From Actinomycetota bacterium (lineage in GTDB: Bacteria; Actinomycetota; Humimicrobiia; Humimicrobiales; Humimicrobiaceae), in contig JAFGMJ010000081.1 in assembly GCA_016927635.1 (NCBI GenBank), positions 1-9,523 on the forward strand: 9,523 nucleotides of DNA, given 5' to 3'. How positions within the stretch are numbered: the first letter of the stretch is position 1; every line of letters starts with the position of its first letter. The translations under genes and the position numbers were made by a program. The notes under the pieces are model-generated. The model saw only the letters and a list, made by a program, of their open reading frames with translations. It made no database searches and was not told the DNA's origin. Below, piece after piece: positions 1 through 7,451 of the stretch.

Positions 1-170
1 GGCATCAATGAAGATTAGATTCGAAACAATATCAGGAACTTTTTTTATGCTACAGAAGGATGTGTAATTGAACTTTTGATATAGAATAACCATATACAAA
101 CAAATAATCCTGGCCATCTGGAAAACTGGCTAAAAATAGTCAGGCAGGAAATGTAAAAGGGTATATAAAT

Positions 171-177
171 GAGGAGG
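171..177 (+). promoter_or_regulatory. Strong ribosome binding site of the cupin gene
   Basis: GAGGAGG lies 5 bases before the ATG at 183. It is a near-perfect anti-16S match and fixes that start. No convincing promoter is visible in the 170 bases upstream, so the gene may be read from a promoter outside the window. Confidence 0.85.
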
Positions 178-182
178 ATAAA

Positions 183-1397
183 ATGAATAATGTTAAAGAT
201 TTTACTTCAATGGCGCTTGATTCAACAAATGGCTTGCTACAGCTTCTTCCTGCCTGGGTGCCAAGGGCATTTTGTATACCTGGCAGAAGACTTAAACTGC
301 ATGTCGATGATTTGTATGCCCTGGGTGCAAAAAGGGGAGGAATCGACGAGAGGTGGTTCTCATCAACTTGCCCGGCAGACAATGGTCCAGGCACTCCACC
401 AGACGAAGGGCTCAGCTATGTTTATGCAGGCGGCCGGAAGATGCTTTTAAAGGATATAATTGCAGAGGCTGGCACAGATATACTTGGAGATAAAGTAATG
501 AATAGGTGGGGTGGGCTAAAAGTATTTTCCAAATTCTTTGATAATATGGATGCCCTGCCTCATCACATACACCTGGGAGAGGCACATGCAAAAAATGTGG
601 GGATGGAAGGAAAACCTGAAGCATATTACTTCCCACCCCAGGTAAATTATGCTGAAAATAACTTTCCTTATACATTTTTCGGTCTTGAGCCAGGGACCAC
701 CAGGGAAGAAGTGATCCATTGCTTAAAGGATTTTGAAAAGGGCGACAATAAGATAACAAATCTATCCAAAGCATACAGGCTCGAAGTCGAAACAGGCTGG
801 CTGGTTCCTCCGGGCATACTTCACGCTCCAGGCTCACTTTGCTCATATGAGCCCCAGTGGGCATCAGATGTTTACGGCATGTATCAGAGCCTTGCTGCAA
901 ATAAGGTCATAGAACGCTCACTTTTAGTAAAAGATGTGCCTGGTAAATATAAAAATGATATTGATTATATAATGGATATAATCGACTGGGATTTAAATGT
1001 AACCCCGTTCTTTAAAGAGAAATTTTTCTTAAAACCTTTACAAATAGGCGATACAAAAAACAAAGGATATATCGAGCGCTGGGTGGTATACGGAAAAGTT
1101 CATGGAAAAGAAGTTTTCAGTGCCAAAGAGCTAACTGTTTTCTCAGGTAAAAAAGTCTTAATAAAAGATACCGGTGCATATGGTTTTATCACACTGCAGG
1201 GACATGGAAAGATAAACGATATTGACTTTGAAAGCCCCAATATGATAAGGTTTGGCGATATTACAAGAGACGAATTCTTTGTGCCCTATCCGACAGCAAC
1301 AAAAGGTGTTAATATAAAAAACACAGGGCAGGAAAACCTGGTTTTGCTTAAACATTTCGGTCCCGACTGCAACCCTGATATGCCGGATAAAGACTAG
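183..1397 (+). CDS. Bicupin protein related to type I phosphomannose isomerase
   Basis: This 404-residue soluble protein has no signal peptide or membrane segment. The first cupin barrel carries a phosphomannose-isomerase-like metal site. It shows a PHHIHLGEAH segment (His127, His128, His130, His135), then KPEAYYF with Glu146, then VPPGILHAPG with His214. In type I mannose-6-phosphate isomerases the matching His, Glu and His bind zinc. Residues about 290-395 form a second cupin-like barrel, including the turn TLQGHGKI, but without an obvious metal site. The family includes sugar-phosphate isomerases and related bicupins, so an aldose/ketose isomerase role is plausible. The substrate is unknown, and overall similarity to true ManA looks low. 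The start is set by GAGGAGG at 171-177. An oxidoreductase of the sugar/polyol family follows after 46 bases in the same direction, which supports a carbohydrate pathway. The metal-binding cupin fold is fairly sure; the reaction is inference. Confidence 0.75.
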   Translation: MNNVKDFTSMALDSTNGLLQLLPAWVPRAFCIPGRRLKLHVDDLYALGAKRGGIDERWFSSTCPADNGPGTPPDEGLSYVYAGGRKMLLKDIIAEAGTDILGDKVMNRWGGLKVFSKFFDNMDALPHHIHLGEAHAKNVGMEGKPEAYYFPPQVNYAENNFPYTFFGLEPGTTREEVIHCLKDFEKGDNKITNLSKAYRLEVETGWLVPPGILHAPGSLCSYEPQWASDVYGMYQSLAANKVIERSLLVKDVPGKYKNDIDYIMDIIDWDLNVTPFFKEKFFLKPLQIGDTKNKGYIERWVVYGKVHGKEVFSAKELTVFSGKKVLIKDTGAYGFITLQGHGKINDIDFESPNMIRFGDITRDEFFVPYPTATKGVNIKNTGQENLVLLKHFGPDCNPDMPDKD

Positions 1398-1443
1398 CAG
1401 ATATTAAGTATAAAAATAAATTGAACCCTGAATTTTTGCAAAA

Positions 1444-2544
1444 ATGGAAATAAATTTAAACCTGGACCTTAAAATCACTTCTCAGATGCCTGTAAGAATG
1501 GACTACAGGATAGGCTGTATCGGGGCAGGTTTTATAATGAAAGATATACAGCTTGTTGCTTACAGGAATGCAGGATTTAATCCTGTGGCAATTGCTAGCA
1601 GGTCAATAAAAAAAGCCGAAGAAGCTGCAATGCTAAATAAAATCCCCCGTGTCTATGGCACGTGGGAAGAACTTATAAAAGACCCTGATATTGAAATACT
1701 GGATATTGCAGTTCCACCCCACATACAACCGGATATTATAAAACAGGCATGTTTACAAAAAAGTCATATAAAAGGTATCCTGGCTCAGAAACCTCTTGCA
1801 ATAAATCACCAGCAGGCATTGCATATAGTTAAAACCTGCAAAGAAAATAAAGTTACTTTGGGTGTGAATCAGAATATGCGTTATGATCAGTCAATCAGGG
1901 CATTAAAGACTTTGCTTGAAAAAGGCCTTCTTGGTGAGCCCATAATTGCAACCATTGAAATGCGGGCTACCCCGTTCTGGCAGGATTATCTAAAAGATTA
2001 TGACCGGTTAACTATTCTGAATATGAGCGTACACCACATCGATGCTTTCAGGTACCTGTTTGGGGAACCTTCAGGAGTAGTGGCTTCGACCAGGACGGAT
2101 CCAAGAACCGGATTCAAACACACTGATGGTATAGCAATTTATATACTTGAATATAATAGTGGGTTAAGGGCAATGAGCATTGATGATACCTGGGCATGGC
2201 AGGGCAAAGCAGATGATCCGGCAAGAGATACATATATTAAATGGAGGGTAGAGGGCACAATGGGTATGGCAAAGGGTACAATCGGCTGGCCATTTTATCC
2301 CGCCCCCGTTCCTTCCACCATTGATTTTTTTACCAATAAGAGCAAGGGAACGTGGTTTAAGCCAAGATGGAAAGAAGTGTGGTTTCCTGATGCCTTTTCA
2401 GGGACAATGGCACAGCTTTTAAGAGCAGTTGAAGATGGCACGGAACCTGAGATAAGCGGCGAAGATAACTTAAAAACCATGGCAATTGTTGATGCGTGTT
2501 ATGAATCTGTGTCAGAAGGTAAGAGAATAAAAATCATATATTGA
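1444..2544 (+). CDS. Gfo/Idh/MocA-family NAD(P)-dependent oxidoreductase
   Basis: This is a 366-residue cytoplasmic dehydrogenase. An N-terminal Rossmann fold starts at residue 23 with IGCIGAGFIM, where Gly24, Gly27 and Gly29 form the dinucleotide-binding turn. The family's EKP catalytic motif appears as AQKPLA, with Lys116-Pro117 kept and Glu replaced by Gln. The C-terminal substrate domain carries SVHHID (His197, His198, Asp200), matching the conserved His/Asp pair. Members oxidise or reduce sugars, inositols and their derivatives with NAD(P)H; the substrate cannot be told here. The start is uncertain. No good ribosome binding site precedes the ATG at 1444, nor the in-frame ATGs at 1489 and 1498. 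The Rossmann strand begins just after 1498, so the real protein may be up to 18 residues shorter. It follows the cupin gene by 46 bases and is probably co-transcribed with it. The next gene starts about 200 bases on and has a signalling role, so the metabolic unit probably ends here. Confidence 0.88.
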   Translation: MEINLNLDLKITSQMPVRMDYRIGCIGAGFIMKDIQLVAYRNAGFNPVAIASRSIKKAEEAAMLNKIPRVYGTWEELIKDPDIEILDIAVPPHIQPDIIKQACLQKSHIKGILAQKPLAINHQQALHIVKTCKENKVTLGVNQNMRYDQSIRALKTLLEKGLLGEPIIATIEMRATPFWQDYLKDYDRLTILNMSVHHIDAFRYLFGEPSGVVASTRTDPRTGFKHTDGIAIYILEYNSGLRAMSIDDTWAWQGKADDPARDTYIKWRVEGTMGMAKGTIGWPFYPAPVPSTIDFFTNKSKGTWFKPRWKEVWFPDAFSGTMAQLLRAVEDGTEPEISGEDNLKTMAIVDACYESVSEGKRIKIIY

Positions 2545-2734
2545 ACCATAGTGTATTAAAAACAATTATTATCCCCTTTAAGATATAATACTTTATAAAA
2601 AACAATTAATTTATTTGGTACTGCTGTATGAAATAAATATTTCTTTATATTAATAAAAAATTACAGAAATGAATAAATAATGCCGATAAATAATTAAAGA
2701 ATAAGCAAAAAGGGCAAAAACTGAAATATTTAAT

Positions 2735-2743
2735 GGAAGGGAG
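2735..2743 (+). promoter_or_regulatory. Ribosome binding site pointing to an AUU start codon
   Basis: GGAAGGGAG ends 8 bases before ATT at 2752, an ideal spacing. No ATG, GTG or TTG occurs in the kinase frame between the stop at 2731-2733 and the ATG at 2887. This purine run therefore most probably serves the ATT. A five-codon ATG ORF (2733-2750, MEGRK) overlaps the site in another frame but has no ribosome binding site of its own. Confidence 0.6.
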
Positions 2744-2751
2744 AAAATAAA

Positions 2752-4626
2752 ATTAAAAGATCACTCGAATTTCTGGAAGTTCTTTTTGACTATGCGCCTG
2801 ACGGCTATTATATCAGTGACCTCAAAGGAATTTTTATCGATGCAAACAAGGCAGCTGAAGAAATTGTAGGCTACAGCAGGTCTGAAATGCTGGGTAAAAG
2901 TTTTTTAAAGCTTTCAATACTTCCAAAAAAAGAAATATTTAAGGCAAGTAAACTGCTTGCAAAAAACCTTGCAGGCAAACCAACGGGTCCTGATGAATTT
3001 ACACTGATAAGAAAAGACGGCAGAAAAGTTTTTGTAGAAATAAGCACGCATCCGGTCAAAATAAATAATGTCACCTATGTTCTTGGCATAGCACGCGATG
3101 TAACGGCAAAAAAAAGCGCGGCAGAAGAATTGATTGTTGCCAAAAAAGCTGCCGAATCTGCAAGTATTGCAAAAAGCCAGTTTCTTGCAAATATGAGCCA
3201 TGAAATACGCACTCCTATGAATGCAATACTTGGATTTTCAGAAATATTAGGTGAAGAATTAAAAGAACAAAAATATAAAAAATATATAGACACCATAATA
3301 ACAAGCGGTAATACACTTCTTGCGCTTATTAATGATATTCTTGACCTTTCAAAAATTGAAGCAGGTAAAATAGATTTCCAGTACAGGCCAGTTGATCCCC
3401 ATGAACTTTTCAGCGACATTGCCAGGATATTTTCAGTAAAAATCAAGGATAAGGGCTTAAAGCTGTTGACAGATATTGATGAAAAACTGCCGAAGTCACT
3501 TCTTCTTGATGAAGTCAGGATGAGGCAGATATTATTTAATTTAGTCGGAAATGCAGTCAAGTTTACTGATGAAGGTTATATAGAGCTTAAGGTAAAAGGA
3601 ATTTTTTATCCAGACAGGAGCAAAATCGACCTGATATTTTCAGTAAAAGATACAGGAATCGGAGTATCTCAGGAAGATAAAAAAATAATTTTTGACGCTT
3701 TTAAGCAAAGCAGCAATTTGAGTATAAAAAAGTACGGGGGAACAGGTCTTGGTCTTGCAATAACAAAAAGACTTGTTGAGATGATGAACGGGGAAATATC
3801 TTTAGACAGTATTGTCGGCAAAGGAAGCACTTTTGCAGTTAAGATGAAGGAAGTTTCGGTTGCATCTGTTGAATCCGGAATTGAAGAGGAAAAGATTTTA
3901 AATTCAGATATTAAATTCTGCAACCAGAAGGTACTGGTTGTTGATGATATTGAATCGAACAGGCTGCTTATTCACGAAATACTGACACTTTATGGATTAC
4001 GTGTAATTGAAGCTGTTAATGGCAAAGAAGCGGTAAACATGGCAAAAAGTAAAAAACCGGATATTATACTTATGGACCTGAGAATGCCTGTGATGGATGG
4101 TTATGAGGCAATAAAGGTATTAAAAAATGACAGCAGATTGAAAAATATCCCTGTAATTGTTCTTACTGCATCAGCAATGAAATCAACGGAAGAAGATATT
4201 AAAAAAATAAAAAGCGACGGATATATAAGAAAACCTGTCAGAAGACATGAGCTGATTTCTGAAATTAAAAAATATTTGCATTTCGAGACAAAATATGATT
4301 CAAAAACAATTGACAGCTCCGGCATTCCAAAAACTGTCACGGGCATAAAAAAAGATAAAAAAAGCATGGAATTATCACCTGAAATAAAAAATATGCTGGA
4401 AAATGGATTTTATAATCAGTATTTAAAAGTAAAAAGGGAATTTATTATAAATGATATTGAAGAATTTGCTGAAAAAATCACTGCATTTGCCAGGGAGCAC
4501 AATATAAGTTTGATTTATCAGTGGGGCAAAAAACTTTCCAGCCAGGCAGGTAACTTCGACCTGGAAAACCTGTCTTCAACTCTTGATGAATTTGAAGATA
4601 TAGCAGGTAAAATAAAAAGTTCATAA
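2752..4626 (+). CDS. PAS hybrid sensor histidine kinase with receiver domain and degenerate Hpt-like tail
   Basis: From the proposed ATT start this is a 624-residue soluble protein without membrane segments, so it should sense a cytoplasmic signal. A PAS domain (about 5-120) runs from FDYAPDGYYISD to ITHPVKI-like strands and VLGIARDVT. A short helical linker leads to the dimerisation domain with the H-box SHEIRTP, His150 being the phosphorylation site. The ATPase domain has its N-box around Asn263/Asn267, DTGIG at 300-304 and GGTGLGL at 329-335. A receiver (about 393-510) has Asp398/Asp399, phospho-acceptor Asp442, Thr472 and Lys494. The last 80 residues resemble the helical tail of other hybrid kinases but lack the Hpt histidine. 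Starting at ATG 2887 would give 579 residues and lose the first 45, including the first PAS strands, which are clearly coding. An AUU start, or a sequencing error upstream, is therefore likely. The cyclase gene follows after 15 bases. Confidence 0.88.
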   Translation: MKRSLEFLEVLFDYAPDGYYISDLKGIFIDANKAAEEIVGYSRSEMLGKSFLKLSILPKKEIFKASKLLAKNLAGKPTGPDEFTLIRKDGRKVFVEISTHPVKINNVTYVLGIARDVTAKKSAAEELIVAKKAAESASIAKSQFLANMSHEIRTPMNAILGFSEILGEELKEQKYKKYIDTIITSGNTLLALINDILDLSKIEAGKIDFQYRPVDPHELFSDIARIFSVKIKDKGLKLLTDIDEKLPKSLLLDEVRMRQILFNLVGNAVKFTDEGYIELKVKGIFYPDRSKIDLIFSVKDTGIGVSQEDKKIIFDAFKQSSNLSIKKYGGTGLGLAITKRLVEMMNGEISLDSIVGKGSTFAVKMKEVSVASVESGIEEEKILNSDIKFCNQKVLVVDDIESNRLLIHEILTLYGLRVIEAVNGKEAVNMAKSKKPDIILMDLRMPVMDGYEAIKVLKNDSRLKNIPVIVLTASAMKSTEEDIKKIKSDGYIRKPVRRHELISEIKKYLHFETKYDSKTIDSSGIPKTVTGIKKDKKSMELSPEIKNMLENGFYNQYLKVKREFIINDIEEFAEKITAFAREHNISLIYQWGKKLSSQAGNFDLENLSSTLDEFEDIAGKIKSS

Positions 4627-4641
4627 AAGGAATAATTTAAA

Positions 4642-5556
4642 ATGGAAGAAAATGAAATATATAAAAAGCAGCCGCTTATTTTAATAGTTGATGATACTGT
4701 GGAAAATCTCCATGTACTTGGAAATGTTTTAAAAACGGAAAATTATAAAATAGCTGTCGCAACAAATGGCCGCCAGGCTATAGCTGTTGCTAATGACATA
4801 AGACCTGACCTAATATTAATGGATATTATGATGCCGGGCATGGATGGGTATGAAACCTGCAAAAAACTTAAAAATATTCCGGAGACCAGCGCAATACCCC
4901 TGATATTTTTGACAGCAAAAATTGATAATGAAGATATTATTAAAGGATTTAAGGTTGGAGCAGTTGATTATATCACAAAACCGTTTAACAGTTATGAACT
5001 TAAAGCACGAGTCAGGACACATATTGAACTGAAAATAAGCAGGGATTTGCTGCAGCAAAAAAATGAGATTCTGGAAAAACTGTCAATCACAGACGGGCTC
5101 ACAGGCCTTTTTAACCACCGTTATATAATAGACACCCTTGCCAGGCTTGTTGATGAAAATAAAAGATACAGACAGCCTTTATCAATAGCAATATTTGATA
5201 TAGATAATTTTAAGAGAGTCAATGATAAATACGGACACCTGTTTGGTGACGAAGTTCTTGTGAAAGTAGCAAGTTTTATAGAAAGCACACTCAGGAAAAC
5301 TGATATGGTGGGAAGATATGGCGGCGAAGAGTTTCTTGTATTGTTTGTCCTCACTGATTTAAAAGGTGCTGTAAAGTCAGCAAAAAGAATTGTTGACGGT
5401 GTCGAAAAAATAAAATGGGAAAAGAAAGACCTTAATGTAACTGTCAGCGGCGGTGTATGCGAGAAAACAAATGAGGATATTTCTGACCTGATAAAAAAAG
5501 CAGACGACCTTTTATATCTGGCCAAAGAAAAAGGCAAAAACAGGATAGAATATTAA
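4642..5556 (+). CDS. Response regulator with GGDEF diguanylate cyclase domain (PleD/WspR-like)
   Basis: This 304-residue cytoplasmic protein should make cyclic di-GMP from two GTP when its receiver is phosphorylated. The receiver (about 10-125) has Asp17/Asp18, phospho-acceptor Asp61 in LMDIMMPGMDG, Thr91 and Lys113 (TKPF). A helical linker, about 125-145, leads to the cyclase domain, which opens with the typical SITDGLTGLFNHRY. FDIDNFKRVND holds the metal-binding aspartates. The active site GGEEF is residues 227-231 and intact. RKTD (218-221) lies exactly five residues before it, forming the product-inhibition I-site. All key residues are present, so an active, feedback-inhibited enzyme is expected. 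A modest AAAGGAA precedes the start. The gene is 15 bases behind the hybrid kinase and is almost certainly its co-transcribed partner. Direct phosphotransfer from that kinase is inference. Confidence 0.95.
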   Translation: MEENEIYKKQPLILIVDDTVENLHVLGNVLKTENYKIAVATNGRQAIAVANDIRPDLILMDIMMPGMDGYETCKKLKNIPETSAIPLIFLTAKIDNEDIIKGFKVGAVDYITKPFNSYELKARVRTHIELKISRDLLQQKNEILEKLSITDGLTGLFNHRYIIDTLARLVDENKRYRQPLSIAIFDIDNFKRVNDKYGHLFGDEVLVKVASFIESTLRKTDMVGRYGGEEFLVLFVLTDLKGAVKSAKRIVDGVEKIKWEKKDLNVTVSGGVCEKTNEDISDLIKKADDLLYLAKEKGKNRIEY

Positions 5557-5677
5557 TAATTAATTTATCCTGGTGTAACCTCATCAATACAAAATCGCCT
5601 ATTGTAGCATGGCGGCAAATATACTTAATATTCTGAAAGATTTTAAGAAAGTTTAATAGTTTTTCCGAATTTTAATA

Positions 5678-6148
5678 TCAGGTATTTTTTAAAGACTTAA
5701 ACAGGCTAACCATTTCTATTGCATTAAGTGCTGCAGCCCACCCGGCATTGCCAAGTCTTGTGCCTGCCCGCTCTATTGCCTGTTCAAGAGTATCCGGTGT
5801 TATTACTCCAAATATTACAGGAAAATTATTTCCAAGACTTATCTGTGAAATCCCCTTTACAACTTCATTTGCAATATAAGTATTGTGAGATGTGTCACCT
5901 TTAAGTACAGCTCCAAGACATATGACAGCATCAAAATTACCTGATTCAGCCATTATTTTTGCAGTTACCGGTATTTCAAATGCGCCGGGGACCCATGCTG
6001 TACTTATACTGTCGCCACCGCAATTGTGCCTTTCGAGGCAGTCTATTGCTCCCTCCAGAAGCTTATTTGTCAGAAGTTCATTATACCTGCTTACAACTAT
6101 ACCGAACTTCATGCCTTTTGCATCAAGTTTTCCCTCAAAGTTTTTCAT
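5678..6148 (-). CDS. ribH: 6,7-dimethyl-8-ribityllumazine synthase
   Basis: The enzyme condenses 5-amino-6-ribitylaminouracil with 3,4-dihydroxy-2-butanone 4-phosphate to give the lumazine precursor of riboflavin, usually as a pentamer or 60-mer shell. From the chosen ATG it has 156 residues, the normal family length. Diagnostic segments are SRYNELLTNKLLEGA, VPGAFEIP (53-60), LGAVLKGDTSH with catalytic His88, and QAIERAGT with Arg127, the conserved phosphate-binding arginine. The residue after His88 is Asn where many members have Phe or Tyr. The ATG at 6148 is preferred because CCTCCCC on the + strand (a GGGGAGG site) lies 6 bases before it. An upstream ATG at 6184 would add 12 residues and overlap ribBA but has no such site. 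It is the last gene of the rib operon, 28 bases after ribBA, and faces the cyclase gene tail to tail. Confidence 0.96.
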   Translation of the reverse strand: MKNFEGKLDAKGMKFGIVVSRYNELLTNKLLEGAIDCLERHNCGGDSISTAWVPGAFEIPVTAKIMAESGNFDAVICLGAVLKGDTSHNTYIANEVVKGISQISLGNNFPVIFGVITPDTLEQAIERAGTRLGNAGWAAALNAIEMVSLFKSLKNT

Positions 6149-6154
6149 TTTTTT

Positions 6155-6161
6155 CCTCCCC
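6155..6161 (-). promoter_or_regulatory. Ribosome binding site of ribH
   Basis: Read on the - strand this is GGGGAGG, 6 bases before the ATG at 6148. It lies inside the alternative upstream reading frame from 6184 and so decides in favour of the shorter start. Confidence 0.85.
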
Positions 6162-6176
6162 TGTTTATTTAAATTA

Positions 6177-7451
6177 TTAATCAAGCATATGATTTAATTT
6201 TGATTTTTTGGTACTTAAATATCTTAAATTATTTTTATTGGGCGTAATTATTATTGGAATTATTTTTGTGATGCTTATTCCATAGCCCTTAAGGCCGACG
6301 ATTTTCCTGGGATTATTGGTCATAAGCTGAATGGTTGAAAGACCAAGGTCTGCAAGTATCTGGGCGCCTATGCCATAATCGCGCATATCTGCTTCAAAAC
6401 CAAGCTCAAGGTTTGCCTCTACAGTATCAAGACCCCTGTCCTGGAGTTCATACGCTTTCATCTTGTTGCAAAGGCCGATGCCTCTGCCTTCCTGAGCCAT
6501 ATATAAAAGGACACCATAACCTGTTTTATTTATATATTTGAAGGCTGCATCCAGCTGTTCTCCACAGTCACATCTCTGTGAGCCAAAGGTGTCCCCTGTC
6601 AGGCATTGTGAATGTACGCGTACTGGAACATTGCTTTTATTTGCCACATCACCCTTTACGAATGCAATATGGGTTTCAGGATTGATAGTCGATCTGTAGG
6701 TGACTGTGCGGAAACTTCCCCATTTTGTTGGAAGATTTATTTCGGAAACTCTCTCAATTAGCTTTTCTTTTCTTTTCCTGTATCTTATAAGTTCTTCAAT
6801 GGTTATTATTTTAAGGCCGTATTTTTTTGAGATTTCAATCAGATCTGTAAGCTTTGCTACTTCACCATCTTCTTTTATTATTTCACTGATAATTCCGGCA
6901 GGATACAGCCCCGCAATTTTTGCAAGATCAACTGCCGCTTCAGTATGGCCGGCCCTTGCAAGAACACCTCCTTCATGATAGCTTAAAGGAAATATATGAC
7001 CGGGCATTATAAAGTGTGATGGTTTTGATTTTTTATTTATAAATTCCTTAACTGTAAGTGCCCTGTCTGCAGCTGATGCGCCGCTTCCTCTGCGCTGGAC
7101 ATAATCTATAGACATTGCAGGCAAAGGGCCAGCTGCAGTTTCATGAAATTCATCATCGCATTTTTTTGCCTGTTCATTTGTTTTTCTTTCAAATACAGGT
7201 ATTTCAAGCTCTTTTAAGCGCTTTTGCAGGGCAGGAAGATAAACGAGGCTTTTTCCGTGATTCATAAAAAAATTCATCGAGCCTACATCGACTTTTTCTG
7301 CTGCCTGAAACAGTACTCCTTCATTATCACTTGACCTGTCGTCAACGATTATGGCAATATTACCGTTTTTTATATCTTCTGTAGTTTCCTCAATGCTGTA
7401 AAAAAATTTTATTTCATTGCCAATGCCTGAATTATTATTTGCAGAAACCAT
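6177..7451 (-). CDS. ribBA: Bifunctional RibBA: divergent DHBP synthase domain plus GTP cyclohydrolase II
   Basis: The protein has 424 residues, slightly over the usual 400. The C-terminal half (about 235-424) is a convincing GTP cyclohydrolase II, opening GTP to the pyrimidine precursor of riboflavin. Its zinc site is Cys283, Cys294 and Cys296 in HSQCLTGDTFGSQRCDCGEQL. QEGRGIG (320-326) and TNNPRKI (378-384) are intact, while Ala319 replaces the common Arg. The N-terminal half should make 3,4-dihydroxy-2-butanone 4-phosphate from ribulose 5-phosphate. It keeps GHTEAAVDL with metal-binding His169, Arg166, SAADR and Glu190. However, the acidic loop normally DDEDRENEGD reads DDRSSDNEGV (37-46), TTG reads GSG, and about 12 extra residues precede that motif. 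Its activity is therefore doubtful. The ATG at 7451 lies inside the last codons of ribE, so the genes overlap by 17 bases. AAGGAG sits 13 bases upstream, suggesting translational coupling. Confidence 0.93.
   Translation of the reverse strand: MVSANNNSGIGNEIKFFYSIEETTEDIKNGNIAIIVDDRSSDNEGVLFQAAEKVDVGSMNFFMNHGKSLVYLPALQKRLKELEIPVFERKTNEQAKKCDDEFHETAAGPLPAMSIDYVQRRGSGASAADRALTVKEFINKKSKPSHFIMPGHIFPLSYHEGGVLARAGHTEAAVDLAKIAGLYPAGIISEIIKEDGEVAKLTDLIEISKKYGLKIITIEELIRYRKRKEKLIERVSEINLPTKWGSFRTVTYRSTINPETHIAFVKGDVANKSNVPVRVHSQCLTGDTFGSQRCDCGEQLDAAFKYINKTGYGVLLYMAQEGRGIGLCNKMKAYELQDRGLDTVEANLELGFEADMRDYGIGAQILADLGLSTIQLMTNNPRKIVGLKGYGISITKIIPIIITPNKNNLRYLSTKKSKLNHMLD

Noticed and set aside
2..67. Open frame entering from the left edge and ending at TAA 65-67 (21 codons), possibly the tail of an upstream gene
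   Set aside because: It is too short to recognise any family. Another frame also stops early (GINED then TAG at 16-18), so I cannot tell which, if either, is coding.
68..96. Possible promoter before the cupin gene (TTGAAC, 17 bases, CATATA)
   Set aside because: Only 4 of 6 and 3 of 6 matches to consensus in AT-rich DNA.
140..900. Long open frames on the - strand opposite the cupin gene, and similar antisense frames throughout the window
   Set aside because: They are shadows of well-supported genes, with low-complexity or cysteine-rich translations and no motifs.
2545..2734. AT-rich gap between the oxidoreductase and the kinase, with an isolated TATAAT at 2584-2589 and two AAAACAATTA-like copies
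   Set aside because: No -35 box lies at proper spacing from the TATAAT, and no terminator hairpin is visible. The repeats are low complexity.
2733..2750. Five-codon ORF MEGRK overlapping the kinase ribosome binding site, as a possible leader peptide
   Set aside because: It has no ribosome binding site of its own. It matters only as evidence for a possible frameshift error, noted with the AUU start.
5557..5677. Convergent gap between the cyclase and ribH, with CGCC/GGCG arms around 5596-5614 as a possible two-way terminator
   Set aside because: The stem is only 4 bp with an 11-base loop and has no proper T-run on either side.
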